Source: Henningerozyma blattae CBS 6284 (lineage: Eukaryota; Ascomycota; Saccharomycetes; Saccharomycetales; Saccharomycetaceae). Taken from it: a stretch of DNA of 64,000 nt. The stretch is from positions 1,381,501 to 1,445,500 of the forward strand of contig NC_020188.1 in NCBI RefSeq assembly GCF_000315915.1, in the 5' to 3' direction. Below the pieces are notes generated by a model. The model saw only the letters and a program-made list of their open reading frames with translations, had not been told where the DNA came from and did no database searches. How positions within the stretch are numbered: position 1 is the first letter of the stretch; each line of letters starts with the position of its first letter. This document shows, piece by piece, positions 22,101 to 30,948 of this stretch. A program made the position numbers and the translations under genes.

Positions 22101-25100
22101 TCTCAAAGAGTATAACGCCACATCTAGATATTGTTGCAGGAGTTGCAAAATCTAAATTATCTGTTTCGAATATTAAATGAACGCTAGGTATAATTGGTAT
22201 TCGCTCACCTGTTGGTAAAGTTAGAAGATGATTGTCATCTAAAACACTATTGATTGTTTCAATATATTCTGGATCAATATCACTATCAAAAATAATCCAA
22301 GTATTTTTACGAATATCCTTAGAATAACTGTCCTGATATGCTTTCCTTACAATAGATGTGAATAAACCATCTTTCCATTCTAATGTAATCGGGTTTACAA
22401 AACCATATAATTCTTTTTTGTTCAAAGTCTTTGTATCGATAGTAAATACATCATTTGTAATTCCAGAAGCATCTTCGATGGCCATTAGAGAGGCTTTTAT
22501 TGTAGCAGTTTTCCCCACACCAGTAGGTCCAGTACAAATTACAGCCTTTTGAGATTCTTGAATATTTATAAATTGGTGACACTTAATTTCCAATTCATCA
22601 GAAGTGCTAAGAACAAAATTTGAAATAGAATTTCTTAAAGATTCTAGGTAGAAATCATTTAGAAATGGCAATGTGGTAATTTTTCGAGGAAATATGGTAT
22701 TAAGATTCTTGTTATAACATTCAGTGTCCTGAATTGTCAATCTTGGCAATAATATCCTTTGTAAACTGCATACTAGTGCTAAATTAACATCATTGAGTTC
22801 TGAATATAATGTAGTACACGTTGAGATAATACTTTTTAAGCTACGAAGGCCAAAATCATAATGCTTTTGAGGTGTACAATCATTTGTCATATTGTCTAGA
22901 AACAAGACAGTATTGGCCGCAAGATTATCAATATTATTGATTCCTTCAATTCTTAGGATGTTCTCTGCAATAACAACTTTGTCAGGCTTCTGGAATGAAA
23001 ATTCTATAAACTTTTTTCTCAAATTTTCTGGTAGTTCCGATCTACCTGCGTATGAAGGATTCAAGGTTATAATAATTCCTGAATTAGGATGTATAGAGCT
23101 GCTATGTCCATCACTACTTTGTATTACTCCATTGTGGGACAGGGCATCTTGAATCATTTCAATACACCCAGACACAGCACTTAAAACATTTGGGGTTAAC
23201 CTATTAAATTCATCAAAACATCCCCAAGCACCGATCTGTCCTATCCCTAAAAGTAATCTATTAATGGCTTGTGAATCAAATGCTTCATCACAATTAAAGA
23301 CAATAATTTGACGTCCTAGGTTTTGACTTACCATTTTTGCTGTCTCAGTTTTCCCGGTACCCGCAGGCCCAAATAAACAACTACCAAAATTGTGTGAGAA
23401 ACTCTGTATCATTGATGCAAATCCATCAAGAACTAAAGGTGTATATATTAATCGCTCAGGGACACCAATGTAGCAATAGCCATAATTCAAATTTTGCGTT
23501 CCAAAACGAACAGATATAGAATGAGAGTCACTATTGTAATAGTATTTTGGAACTTTGCTCCATTCAAGCAGTTTTAATGCTTCACTTGAAAGTTCTTTAA
23601 TTTTTTTAATTAAATCATAATAAAAAATGCATTCACTTAAGAAATTCTTAATCTTCTGAAGTAAAATAGGGCTGTCTTGATGTCTTAGCGCAACTATAGA
23701 ATCCATAATGCTCTTAAGTTCTAGAAGAGTGCTTTGCAAATCATTAGTCAAGAATGTCGTTTCGATTGTATTAGTCCAATACAATTGGAAGAGAAGCAGG
23801 CATACCTGGAAAGATTCTTTTTGAAGCAATGAAGAGAAGTTGATTTCAATCTGTCCCTTATTAGAATAAAGTTCTATTTTTTGAATCAAAGTAATTTTTA
23901 TAGCATCCTCAATTAATTTAAAGTAAGTGCCAGCTTGTGGGATATCATGTAATGGAATTGATTTAATAAAAAGAAAATGTTCACCCTCCTTTGATATTAC
24001 CCCACATATTTCCGAATCATCTACTATAAGATCAATTATTGTTCCAAATATGCTCTGCATAAATTTCGATACAAGGCGTATATCATTCCCAGCACTGATA
24101 ACTTGAAGCATATCTGCATTTCCAAGAAAATAAAACCTAGGGTATTTAGTTCTTTCCTTTTCTAAGTACTCAATTAATGACCGTTTGATAATTGTCAAAG
24201 AATCATGCATTTTTAATATAATGTTATGACAATTTGGAATGAATATAACATCAATAACATTATGAAGTTGGTATATCCTTTCCATTAACATTTTGAAATC
24301 TGCAGTAATGCTTTCAAATTTTGATAATTCTAATGGTAAAATAGTTTTGATTTCAGTATTTTTGTCGAATAATGAATGCAATTCGATCCATAAAAGTTGA
24401 AATTCAATCCAATTTGAATGAATATTAGATAGGCTAGTTAATTTATTCTGCCAATCTAAGCAATCCTGCTCAAATATTTTGTAATACGTTGAATTCTTCA
24501 TGGCAGTTAAATCTTCTAAATCTTGACTTAGATGTTCTTCTAATAGCTCCCAATTCTGAACAATTTTAAGAGCGTTATCATATTCTAAAAAATCGTATTT
24601 AGTAGATTTCCAGTATTTTTTTAATTTATTTAAGACTTTCTCTAAAGTAAATTCTTTTTTTGCTTGTTCAATGATAATATTTAACTCAGGTAATATTAAG
24701 TCTAGCTTTAAACTGATGACATCATAAAATTTAAAGGCATAATCATTAATAAGATCATCTGTTACAGAAGTACTATCAGAGAGCTCAAAAAAAATAGTCG
24801 ACCAGTGCCTGTCCTTTAAAGATTCATCGGTCAATAGGATAAGTACATCACTATTTTGTAATATAAGCAAAATATCTGATTTTAAATTATCAAATATGTA
24901 TAAATTATTATCATCAATATCTAGCATGTTAATTTTCCCTAATAGATTTTCTAACGAGTGTATTGATGAATTAATATCTAGTGAATTCCATGTCATGTTT
25001 ATCAACGAGTTATACTCTTTAAAAAAAGACTCCAAATATGACCATGCCTTTTTGGCATTTATAATTGCTTTTAGAATTGGATGGTAATCAAATTCGGGTT

Positions 25101-28100
25101 TCATGGGAATCAAAATTTGTTTTGCTGAATCCAGAACTGCATTATAATCAGTATTTAGTTTAATAATTGTCTGTTCATAGTTACAAATTTTTTGTAACCC
25201 ATCATCAGGCAAAATTGTATCTGGAGAAGGCCTATTAATATTCCAGTCATTTGAAATATTCCGCAAGGCGGAATCAAGTCTTTTATATTCATCTTCAACA
25301 AGTTTTACAATAATTGATCTATTTTTTACTAAGATATCAGATTGATTTTTCGTAACCTTACGTAAATTGCTTAGATATATGACAAGTTTGGACGAATACA
25401 AAAAATCCTCTGGTAACTTATATTGAAGCGTTTTAAACAATGATTCTGAGTTCCTGATTGTCTCTAATTGATTGTGAAAATGGGCATTTTGTTCTTCAAC
25501 AAACATAACTTGTTTTGAAATATATGTGATACTAGTAATGTCAGAAAGCTCGATCTTTACTGAACTTAATTCGGAAGCCAAATTATTAACTTTCGAAGAA
25601 AATTCTGATGTTTGTTTAGTGTATAAAGAAAATAAATGTTCACATAGAATATGTTGCCAATATTCATATCGTTTTAACAGAAGTATCTGAACTTGTTTAT
25701 ATTTGACAATTAATAGTGGTGTAGATGATAAATTTCCAATAAAATTGGAAAATCTAGTTTTCGACAAAAAATTATCTTTTAGAATATCATAACATTTTTT
25801 AAAATCTTGATTCAAAATTTGTAAAAGATCTTGTTTGGTGGCCAAATATACTAAGCAATATCTGTTGAGTGTATTAATTGACGATTTAAATGATAATGAA
25901 ATATTCTGAATTTGCGACAAGGCATACTCAAATTCTGGTCTGATGCTTTTAAGAATATTAGTAACTAACAGTCTATGAGATTTTGGTTTATTAGTTAAGT
26001 GAATTAGCTTTATATTAGATATATGATGAATTTTTGTATTAACTTCATTTATCCATTTATTTTTTATGTAAAAATTATCCTTATTGGAAACAACAGTACC
26101 CTCGTCAAACTGTAATTCCACCTCTATAGGCGTTAGTTTAAAATTTTGAAGATCTGATTTTAGTTTTTGCATCAAGCAGTTTATAATTTTTTCATTTAAA
26201 TAGTTTATCATTTTATCCAAATTAGAAGCATCATAATTTTCAATTGAATCAATTATTTTTTGAATTTCATTTAAATAAGTATCTATCAATTTTGGTTGAA
26301 AATCTATTGAGATTAATTTTTGAAGACTAATAAAAATTTGATCTTCTATTGGGCTCCAAATCTGAAAATATTCTACCACAGTTTCAATTGAGCTTTCAAA
26401 AGAAAAAAAAAACTCATAGGTTGATTCATGAGCTCCATCTAAAAGAAAGTATTTTTTAGAATGTTCTTGAATTTCACCCCATGTTATAAATAATGCCTTC
26501 TTTAAATGATTCCATGCATCCTCAATTTTATCATTTAAGATAATCTTGCAAAATTCTCTGAGATTTAGTTCTTCGATTACCATGAAAAAGGTCTGGATTT
26601 GTTCTCTAATTGAAATAGCGTACGAAAAAATATTATTGTACGTTTCTCTTTTTGCAGGAAGTTCCTGTGGAACGGTGATTCCGTAGAAAGAGATATCTCT
26701 AATGCAATTAAAAATTTCATACCAATCAAAATTAAAATTGATATCAATATCAAAAGTATTATTTTTCTCTTTTACAATTTTGAGTAACGGAACATCATAG
26801 GATATCATTGAATTATTCTTACTAAGTTTATTATAATTAATTGAATCATTTAACCAATTTTCAAAAATATTTTGTAAATATGATTTATTGATTTGAAAAA
26901 TTAGAGGGAATTTCATGATAAATATCTTGCCTTCATGTGAATCTTTCCAATTATAGCCTAATACAATTTCTAAATGAGATTGTAAATATTTGGATCTTTT
27001 ACTTATTTGGTATAGAAAGGAGATTTCAGATAAGATTTTAGGATTGTTATTGATGGCAGTCGATAATTCAAGGAATTGATCATATGTATTGTATTTTTCC
27101 ATTAATTTTTGGAATTCATGTTCAAGTGAATCTAGCAATAAATCACGGGTATCCATTAATGATAAGTTTATTTTAGTACTATAATTTGACAAATCTCTAT
27201 ATCGTAAAAATCTATCGAATAGATTTGTTTTTTCTTTCGAATCTTGTATATCTTGTTTCATTATAACAATAATCCTATTTTCTATTACTTCAAAATGTCG
27301 ATTATAATCCTTTTTATAAACTTTCCAGCTTTCAATTAAGTTTTTCATATTATCACCCAATAATATGAAAGGCTCAATAAGTGCATCAATATTGATACTT
27401 TCAATATTAATTAAACGAGATAATGAATTGGAAAAATCCATATTAAATTTAATTAGTTTTTTTATGTCCAATATTGTTTTTTCGAATTTATCCATTATAG
27501 TGCTTGGTTTGAATTTTAATAAGGAGATATTTGGCATTTCATTATCATTTACTATTTTTCTTAATAATTCACGAACTATTAAAGTAAGGTCCTGATTATA
27601 ATTTTTCCAAATTCTAATTGTTTCTAAAATATTGGAAAAGAGTATTTCCAATTCTATGTTAGAATATGTTGATGCAAAAATATTTGGTATTAATGATAAA
27701 AATTTATCCAGTAGAAGTATATATAGATGATCAATTAATTTAATAAATCTAGCCAGGGGATAATTGGTTTGATTTCTTATCTTTTTTATATTAATGTAAA
27801 GAGATTGTAATTCAATTTGAAAATCATCCAATGATGAAACATTTTGAATATTTGATAAATTTAAAGCATTTAAAAAACTGGAATAGCTTTGAATTAAATG
27901 TAATTTTTCGGTTAATTCAGACTTCAAAGAAGAAAATTGATTGTTATTAAATCGTCCATTATCTATTAAGATATTTAATGATATTTGTAAATCCAACGAT
28001 TGGAATTGATCTATTGTGATATTTAAGGCATTGATTAAATTTTTAAAATAATTTAGTTCATCGAAAAAATTTCCATCATTGATATTTCTTTCAGATTTTA

Positions 28101-28926
28101 ACAATAATTTTGTAAGTTTAATCCACTTATTAACAGAGCTATGAACAGAATTTAAAAATGACGTGTCATTAATCTTAGTCGTGTCAGAGTGTAAATCTTC
28201 GAATAATGATCTATAATTTTCTATGGTCAAAGTATTTTTATTTTCTGAAATACAGGTAGTTATTATAGGACTGCAAAGTTCTGAAAAATTGGGTATTATT
28301 ATAGATGATTGAAGATTATCTAATGAATTTGTTATATCTTTTAATTTTCTTCGTGTGCTAACTATAGAGTCGTTTGAGAATAATTTTTGGTTATTTGAAT
28401 TACCTAATATATTTAACATAGAGCCAATACCATTGCTTAAGATGGATGACATTTTCTTTGTACTATTGCTATTATGATAGTCATTGGGTATTATCATAGT
28501 GTTCAATTGAAATTGTAAAGGTATTGAGGAATCTATTATGTCCGTAGTTTTAAAAATCAAAATATTGAATAGTTTTTCAGCCATATCCGGTTGTTCAATA
28601 TCGTTGGTTTGATCGATGAGTTCCATATTGTCATTGGAATTATTCAATTCTAGATCAGACCTCAAATGAACAGTCCCTTTTGGCATTGACACTTGGATAA
28701 CAAAGGAGTTATACAGCCCAGACTCTTCCGTATCTAAATATAGAAAATCCCCTATAATCTTGATATTATCTGTTATTATTCCACTTACTAAGCCTGTCTT
28801 TATATCATTATTATTCTCGAATTTGGAAGGATCAGTAGATCTCATCAGGGCCAGAGCAGTGTCCGCACAATAGCTAGCTATATTCTGGACCAATATATCA
28901 TTTTTATCATACTCATTGTCTTTCAT
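16132..28926 (-). CDS. DYN1: Cytoplasmic dynein heavy chain
   Basis: Minus-end-directed motor that pulls astral microtubules to move the nucleus to the bud neck. 4264 residues (S. cerevisiae Dyn1 4092), uninterrupted. The N-terminal ~1750 residues form the tail and linker. The AAA+ ring follows: AAA1 GPAGTGKT (Lys about 1859) with Walker B CFDEFNRL; AAA2 GPTGVGKT (Lys about 2139) with IIFDSDIDPE; AAA3 GPPGSGKT (Lys about 2488) with VIFCDEINLP; AAA4 GPYRTGKKS (Lys 2830) with LLVDESH. Residues about 3010-3340 form the antiparallel coiled-coil stalk around the microtubule-binding domain, followed by AAA5 and AAA6. There is no long C-terminal extension, as usual in fungi. Odd point: AAA4 Walker A has Lys where Thr/Ser normally coordinates magnesium. 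The gene diverges from RHO4, as YKR054C-YKR055W do. Confidence 0.97.
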   Translation of the reverse strand: MKDNEYDKNDILVQNIASYCADTALALMRSTDPSKFENNNDIKTGLVSGIITDNIKIIGDFLYLDTEESGLYNSFVIQVSMPKGTVHLRSDLELNNSNDNMELIDQTNDIEQPDMAEKLFNILIFKTTDIIDSSIPLQFQLNTMIIPNDYHNSNSTKKMSSILSNGIGSMLNILGNSNNQKLFSNDSIVSTRRKLKDITNSLDNLQSSIIIPNFSELCSPIITTCISENKNTLTIENYRSLFEDLHSDTTKINDTSFLNSVHSSVNKWIKLTKLLLKSERNINDGNFFDELNYFKNLINALNITIDQFQSLDLQISLNILIDNGRFNNNQFSSLKSELTEKLHLIQSYSSFLNALNLSNIQNVSSLDDFQIELQSLYINIKKIRNQTNYPLARFIKLIDHLYILLLDKFLSLIPNIFASTYSNIELEILFSNILETIRIWKNYNQDLTLIVRELLRKIVNDNEMPNISLLKFKPSTIMDKFEKTILDIKKLIKFNMDFSNSLSRLINIESINIDALIEPFILLGDNMKNLIESWKVYKKDYNRHFEVIENRIIVIMKQDIQDSKEKTNLFDRFLRYRDLSNYSTKINLSLMDTRDLLLDSLEHEFQKLMEKYNTYDQFLELSTAINNNPKILSEISFLYQISKRSKYLQSHLEIVLGYNWKDSHEGKIFIMKFPLIFQINKSYLQNIFENWLNDSINYNKLSKNNSMISYDVPLLKIVKEKNNTFDIDINFNFDWYEIFNCIRDISFYGITVPQELPAKRETYNNIFSYAISIREQIQTFFMVIEELNLREFCKIILNDKIEDAWNHLKKALFITWGEIQEHSKKYFLLDGAHESTYEFFFSFESSIETVVEYFQIWSPIEDQIFISLQKLISIDFQPKLIDTYLNEIQKIIDSIENYDASNLDKMINYLNEKIINCLMQKLKSDLQNFKLTPIEVELQFDEGTVVSNKDNFYIKNKWINEVNTKIHHISNIKLIHLTNKPKSHRLLVTNILKSIRPEFEYALSQIQNISLSFKSSINTLNRYCLVYLATKQDLLQILNQDFKKCYDILKDNFLSKTRFSNFIGNLSSTPLLIVKYKQVQILLLKRYEYWQHILCEHLFSLYTKQTSEFSSKVNNLASELSSVKIELSDITSITYISKQVMFVEEQNAHFHNQLETIRNSESLFKTLQYKLPEDFLYSSKLVIYLSNLRKVTKNQSDILVKNRSIIVKLVEDEYKRLDSALRNISNDWNINRPSPDTILPDDGLQKICNYEQTIIKLNTDYNAVLDSAKQILIPMKPEFDYHPILKAIINAKKAWSYLESFFKEYNSLINMTWNSLDINSSIHSLENLLGKINMLDIDDNNLYIFDNLKSDILLILQNSDVLILLTDESLKDRHWSTIFFELSDSTSVTDDLINDYAFKFYDVISLKLDLILPELNIIIEQAKKEFTLEKVLNKLKKYWKSTKYDFLEYDNALKIVQNWELLEEHLSQDLEDLTAMKNSTYYKIFEQDCLDWQNKLTSLSNIHSNWIEFQLLWIELHSLFDKNTEIKTILPLELSKFESITADFKMLMERIYQLHNVIDVIFIPNCHNIILKMHDSLTIIKRSLIEYLEKERTKYPRFYFLGNADMLQVISAGNDIRLVSKFMQSIFGTIIDLIVDDSEICGVISKEGEHFLFIKSIPLHDIPQAGTYFKLIEDAIKITLIQKIELYSNKGQIEINFSSLLQKESFQVCLLLFQLYWTNTIETTFLTNDLQSTLLELKSIMDSIVALRHQDSPILLQKIKNFLSECIFYYDLIKKIKELSSEALKLLEWSKVPKYYYNSDSHSISVRFGTQNLNYGYCYIGVPERLIYTPLVLDGFASMIQSFSHNFGSCLFGPAGTGKTETAKMVSQNLGRQIIVFNCDEAFDSQAINRLLLGIGQIGAWGCFDEFNRLTPNVLSAVSGCIEMIQDALSHNGVIQSSDGHSSSIHPNSGIIITLNPSYAGRSELPENLRKKFIEFSFQKPDKVVIAENILRIEGINNIDNLAANTVLFLDNMTNDCTPQKHYDFGLRSLKSIISTCTTLYSELNDVNLALVCSLQRILLPRLTIQDTECYNKNLNTIFPRKITTLPFLNDFYLESLRNSISNFVLSTSDELEIKCHQFINIQESQKAVICTGPTGVGKTATIKASLMAIEDASGITNDVFTIDTKTLNKKELYGFVNPITLEWKDGLFTSIVRKAYQDSYSKDIRKNTWIIFDSDIDPEYIETINSVLDDNHLLTLPTGERIPIIPSVHLIFETDNLDFATPATISRCGVILFEKQIFTSINFLKNCYMSQKQEFQLLHSNAEDLITNLEKIFFTLINEETLQKYFDFISNYAPIMSSNSQRIIKTIVSLYFSFLSKFWSQFQKQSDSDFEDLVSFSILQLIVLGFVGDCNTSDQKNFISKIQQAERNNCIKFCEFESPMEWTLTSNPLNLSRIDDLIHIDSLKPQEITSPNIVISTVDTYKHEQILTSLIDSNTPVILCGPPGSGKTMVIHNIIKKNNNLELISLNFSKDTTLEHIRKTLERNMIYSQTPTGYSLTPKSSMKDIVIFCDEINLPKLDKYGSQPAILFLRQLVEKNGFWNTEKNKWVNIERVHFIGACNPESDVGRQELSQRFIRHTCVLYIDYPTDKSLLHIYGTFYDAVFQLLPLLRNFSSVFSKASVMLFEQYKLKFTTNKYSHYFCSPRELTRWVKGFYLGINNGSFQSLSNLVRMWAHEAWRIFADKLTSIDEKTCFLDLLNSIVMQFFPGQVFGNLDSSSLLFSNWMSFEYKEVELKDLTSFIMQRLQIYLEEEISTPLILYKELVDHILRINRVLHQYQGHIMLVGPYRTGKKSVTRFVAWLNGFTIVEPAIHNSYSLGDFDEFLKDVLLRCAIEEETVCLLVDESHILHTSFIERINNLLSNSDIPDLFHGEDYDKLLNIIATKTQSLGLTFFSDKEMYEWFVNETAKNLHVVFTLENLMYDKENQLSSPALLNRCVINWMNEWSNETMVQIMQNMLGDLPLDFTKYTIPKDISSDLVILRSTSLIDAIFNIFLVIDHWYHETLNLSFRTTKCFLSSITDFRNMFNKHFIELEDNQRFLITGLEKLNEAVFKVQELNNILTEKREELVLKEEEAKKTLNLMLHEQNEAERKQEATIEIKEILTVREKEVQARRSRILQDLESIQPIINEAQQGVQNIKKQHLIEIRSMNNPPPMIKFTLEAVCWLLGYGPLSWKEVQQIIRKEGFISNMVEFDTKSSISAEVVNLVKTNYLNNEQFTYENVLRASRACGPLFNWITAQVEYHFILNSVGPLREEINIVESDRREAQARLLAAQEMIDELEISIEESKLNYSGLIRDIELIKDKLKKTELQLERANLLVSNLTSERARWKKSSISFTSSRNKIVGNCLLSSFYCNYCSSLNEKERNNALLYFKKLLDSFEIIYEHNFEFGDHNIQFSNRIEWVELGLPNEDLYLDNFQMLISCNNTCTPYIIDPNNEIISVLHNIYGEKLVISSFLEKNFIYKVKNAVQFGQIILIQDSEYFDPIITSLLNKEFRRQNSISTILIDAQIIDVSNDFKMILYSTDPNGKISSYLDSRVKLINFSINKASIESKSLRLTIESEAPEIQEKRENIMKLNGEYKVILEDLEVQLLKSIQSTEGNILDDTELLETLESLKEEATMIEDKLQETNDFMIQSTKVTNKYMIISKHCFRVYELLDKLMERHWFLNISITQYLECFVNIFKEDTYQYEEDTSLSRVEVLLKRFYITVYEFFSPMLPQELKLVFACALNAYYIESQNVNPQNTSFEESFISILKSITRNDNNTITLGDPQYENNEFHLKKLIRDYNDGRYLLGFESFINDLFSNDQLKIEKFIKTNNLIGLGTYQDVDGTFRIEEVARKVNKKLIKIPLGSEENIYQIEQQIAKLQNLALGKNELEDNENFDWLLLENVQMSLRWFTEEFYEKIQTIITNNEPGGQNNHQMITKGKIFFSYNLNGEILPVEVIRNSYKIVYENKDSVLTTVRELWEICLETEYGKERDHQDKQGKYSNNYEQRNDHIMIFEYMKFFLCWFHSILVGKCQLAPIGFTRRYDFNQRDFQCGLNYLQEFFDKGYYTEGTNRSSHEIPKTHWASIQLETICYTLGRIIYGGKTDNTSDMKSVMAICSEIIGNNIKKLLKTISSNSIPKSNPNSSDNLKIPSYNEAEIIPGVRIKLHRFTAEAQRSEENFSDSQEEGEEGPLKRYLTKVLADLNQSSVEPNEWLLMEKEAVQQYEKLAAQKVSEEILRLIE

Positions 28927-29498
28927 CCCTTAATGGTATGACTGTGAAAGTCTATTCTGTTATATCCTTCTAGTTCAGTAACTGCCATTCTTCTTTGGTG
29001 GCGTCTTTTTAAGTAAATCAAATCTCATTGTTTTTCTCATTAGCTATTATTAGCAGCTACATCTCGCGTCTGTTTTGTCCCGAGACCTCAAGAGCAGAAA
29101 TTTCGGACATTCTGGGTTGCTCAGAAATACCCGCACAGAATAAGGGGAACTCAGAACTAGATGATGCCATATGTTAAACCTAATAGGTTTGAAATTCTGG
29201 GGTAACTTTCATTTTATATTCCGGGATACAAGGGTAACAGTTTGCCTTGATGATATTTGTGTATTCATATTTAGTTGTAGAAAAATCTTGGCAAACGCTT
29301 TCTTAATATTTTTTTTTCTTTTGAAATTTCAGTTAATGTTTGTTTCATCTGAGTAACATTTGAGAAAAAGACATTTCCTTAAATAGTGAAATTTTGAAAA
29401 ATTACACCTATATTTTAATTCTAACAAGTATAAATATACATATAATATTAGAAAAAAAGCAATACACAATAAAAAAAAGAAATATTTAGATCTCATAA
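28927..29498. promoter_or_regulatory. Divergent promoter region DYN1 / RHO4
   Basis: 572 bases between two divergent start codons, so both promoters lie here. The RHO4-proximal half is A/T-rich; the DYN1-proximal half (29040-29170) is richer in G+C. No specific factor site is assigned with confidence. The short open frames here are shadows. Confidence 0.6.
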
Positions 29499-30731
29499 AT
29501 GGATATGGACACTTGGGAGACAAATCTATCAGAGATTAATGGATTTAGTACTACCAATACTTCTTCAATTACATTCAACACAATGGCCATGAATGGTCAA
29601 GAAATAGAGAAATGCAAAACTTGTGGGGGCAACGTACCTCAATATCATCGTAGACTGCATGATCTTTATCCCTGTGGCGACTTTATAGTAAATCAAGAAG
29701 TTAAGAATGATTCAAAGGGTCAAGTAGCTCATCAGTTAGTTTCTTTACCGTCTGCATTTACTAGAGAACTGACACAAGTAGAAAGTTATTGTGCGATGAA
29801 AGGTCAGAATAAATTATATGATGATCACGTAAAGATATTAATAGTAGGAGATGAAGGCGTTGGAAAGACGACTCTATTGACCAGTTATGTGGAAAAAAAA
29901 TTTCCTGAAAGAGAACTGCCTACTTGTAGTGAACATTTTTCCACTGTTGTAGAGAGTAGAAATAAAAGAAAAATTGAACTATCTTTGTGGGATATATCAG
30001 CACATGAAGGAGCTCAACGGTTAAGACCGATTTCATACTCTAATTCTGATGTGGCCCTAGTTTGCTATTCTATGGATAATCCAAAAAGTCTGTATAATGC
30101 AGAGAGGTTGTGGGTACAAGAGATAAATCATTTTTGTGCAGACACTCCAATCATTCTAGTAGGTTTGAAGCTTGACTTGATTAAGAGTTCCAAAAGAAAT
30201 AGTAATTCACATAACAGGGAAAAATCCCTTCAAAGAATGTCCAATAAAGAATTAAATCAAATATGTAATAGACTAAACATTTTTGCTCATATGGAATGCT
30301 CGGCCAAGACTTTGGAGAATGTAGATAATGTAATTAGCTTTGCAATAAACACCACTGTAGATTACAAACCCAAGCTTGCCTCCAAAAGTATATTTCGAAG
30401 GAAAAGTGGTAAAAAGGAAAATGCTAATGTTACCACAACTCTTCATAAAAACGCTTCTAACGAAGAAATAAATCAGGATAAAGAAGATTCGGAAAGACTT
30501 ACTTCAAATTCTATCATAACAAAGAGTGAAGAGTCTTTACTAAATGAAGAGTTGAAAAGAAAAGATATTAAATATAGTAAATCCAAGTTAGGAATAAAAA
30601 GGAAAAATAGAAACAGTTTAATAGACCAAGATATTCTACAGAATTATGAGCCCCATATGAATCCTTATAACAGGGAAAAAAAAAGTGACAGCAATGAAAG
30701 GTCTAATGGTAATAAATGTGTTATATCTTAA
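29499..30731 (+). CDS. RHO4: Rho4-position GTPase with degenerate catalytic motifs
   Basis: Rho-family small GTPase. In S. cerevisiae Rho4 works at the plasma membrane with Rho3 in exocytosis and polarity. 410 residues (Rho4 there is 291): an N-terminal extension of about 110 residues, the GTPase fold, a Lys/Ser/Asn-rich tail of about 90 residues and the prenylation box CVIS. Nucleotide motifs: G1 is GDEGVGKTTL (Glu119 at the Ras Gly12 position), G2 keeps the Thr of ELPTCSEH, G3 is LWDISAHEGAQRLRP where Rho proteins have DTAGQE, G4 is GLKLDL and G5 ECSAKT. Ala168 and His169 therefore replace the Ras Gly60 and Gln61 equivalents. Such changes usually abolish hydrolysis, so it may be locked or signal differently (inference). 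The N-terminus has CKTCGG followed by a His/Cys group (residues 38-60). Orthology rests on position between DYN1 and TRM2 plus Rho-like sequence. Confidence 0.85.
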   Translation: MDMDTWETNLSEINGFSTTNTSSITFNTMAMNGQEIEKCKTCGGNVPQYHRRLHDLYPCGDFIVNQEVKNDSKGQVAHQLVSLPSAFTRELTQVESYCAMKGQNKLYDDHVKILIVGDEGVGKTTLLTSYVEKKFPERELPTCSEHFSTVVESRNKRKIELSLWDISAHEGAQRLRPISYSNSDVALVCYSMDNPKSLYNAERLWVQEINHFCADTPIILVGLKLDLIKSSKRNSNSHNREKSLQRMSNKELNQICNRLNIFAHMECSAKTLENVDNVISFAINTTVDYKPKLASKSIFRRKSGKKENANVTTTLHKNASNEEINQDKEDSERLTSNSIITKSEESLLNEELKRKDIKYSKSKLGIKRKNRNSLIDQDILQNYEPHMNPYNREKKSDSNERSNGNKCVIS

Positions 30732-30948
30732 AAAGAAGTATTTTTTTAAGGGTATTTTTTTTATGTGTGTGATTCAGCCGTATGTGATTTCAATTTTTCT
30801 GACGAAAAAGAAAAAAGAAAGTATTTTTTTTCTTACGGCTTATTTACCGTGAAAAATTATTCTTGAAAATTATCACATCTATTGCAGCTCATCGCATAAT
30901 AAACTGTTCCTTGCATGTCGAGTTATACAGCCATATATTACCTTTCTG

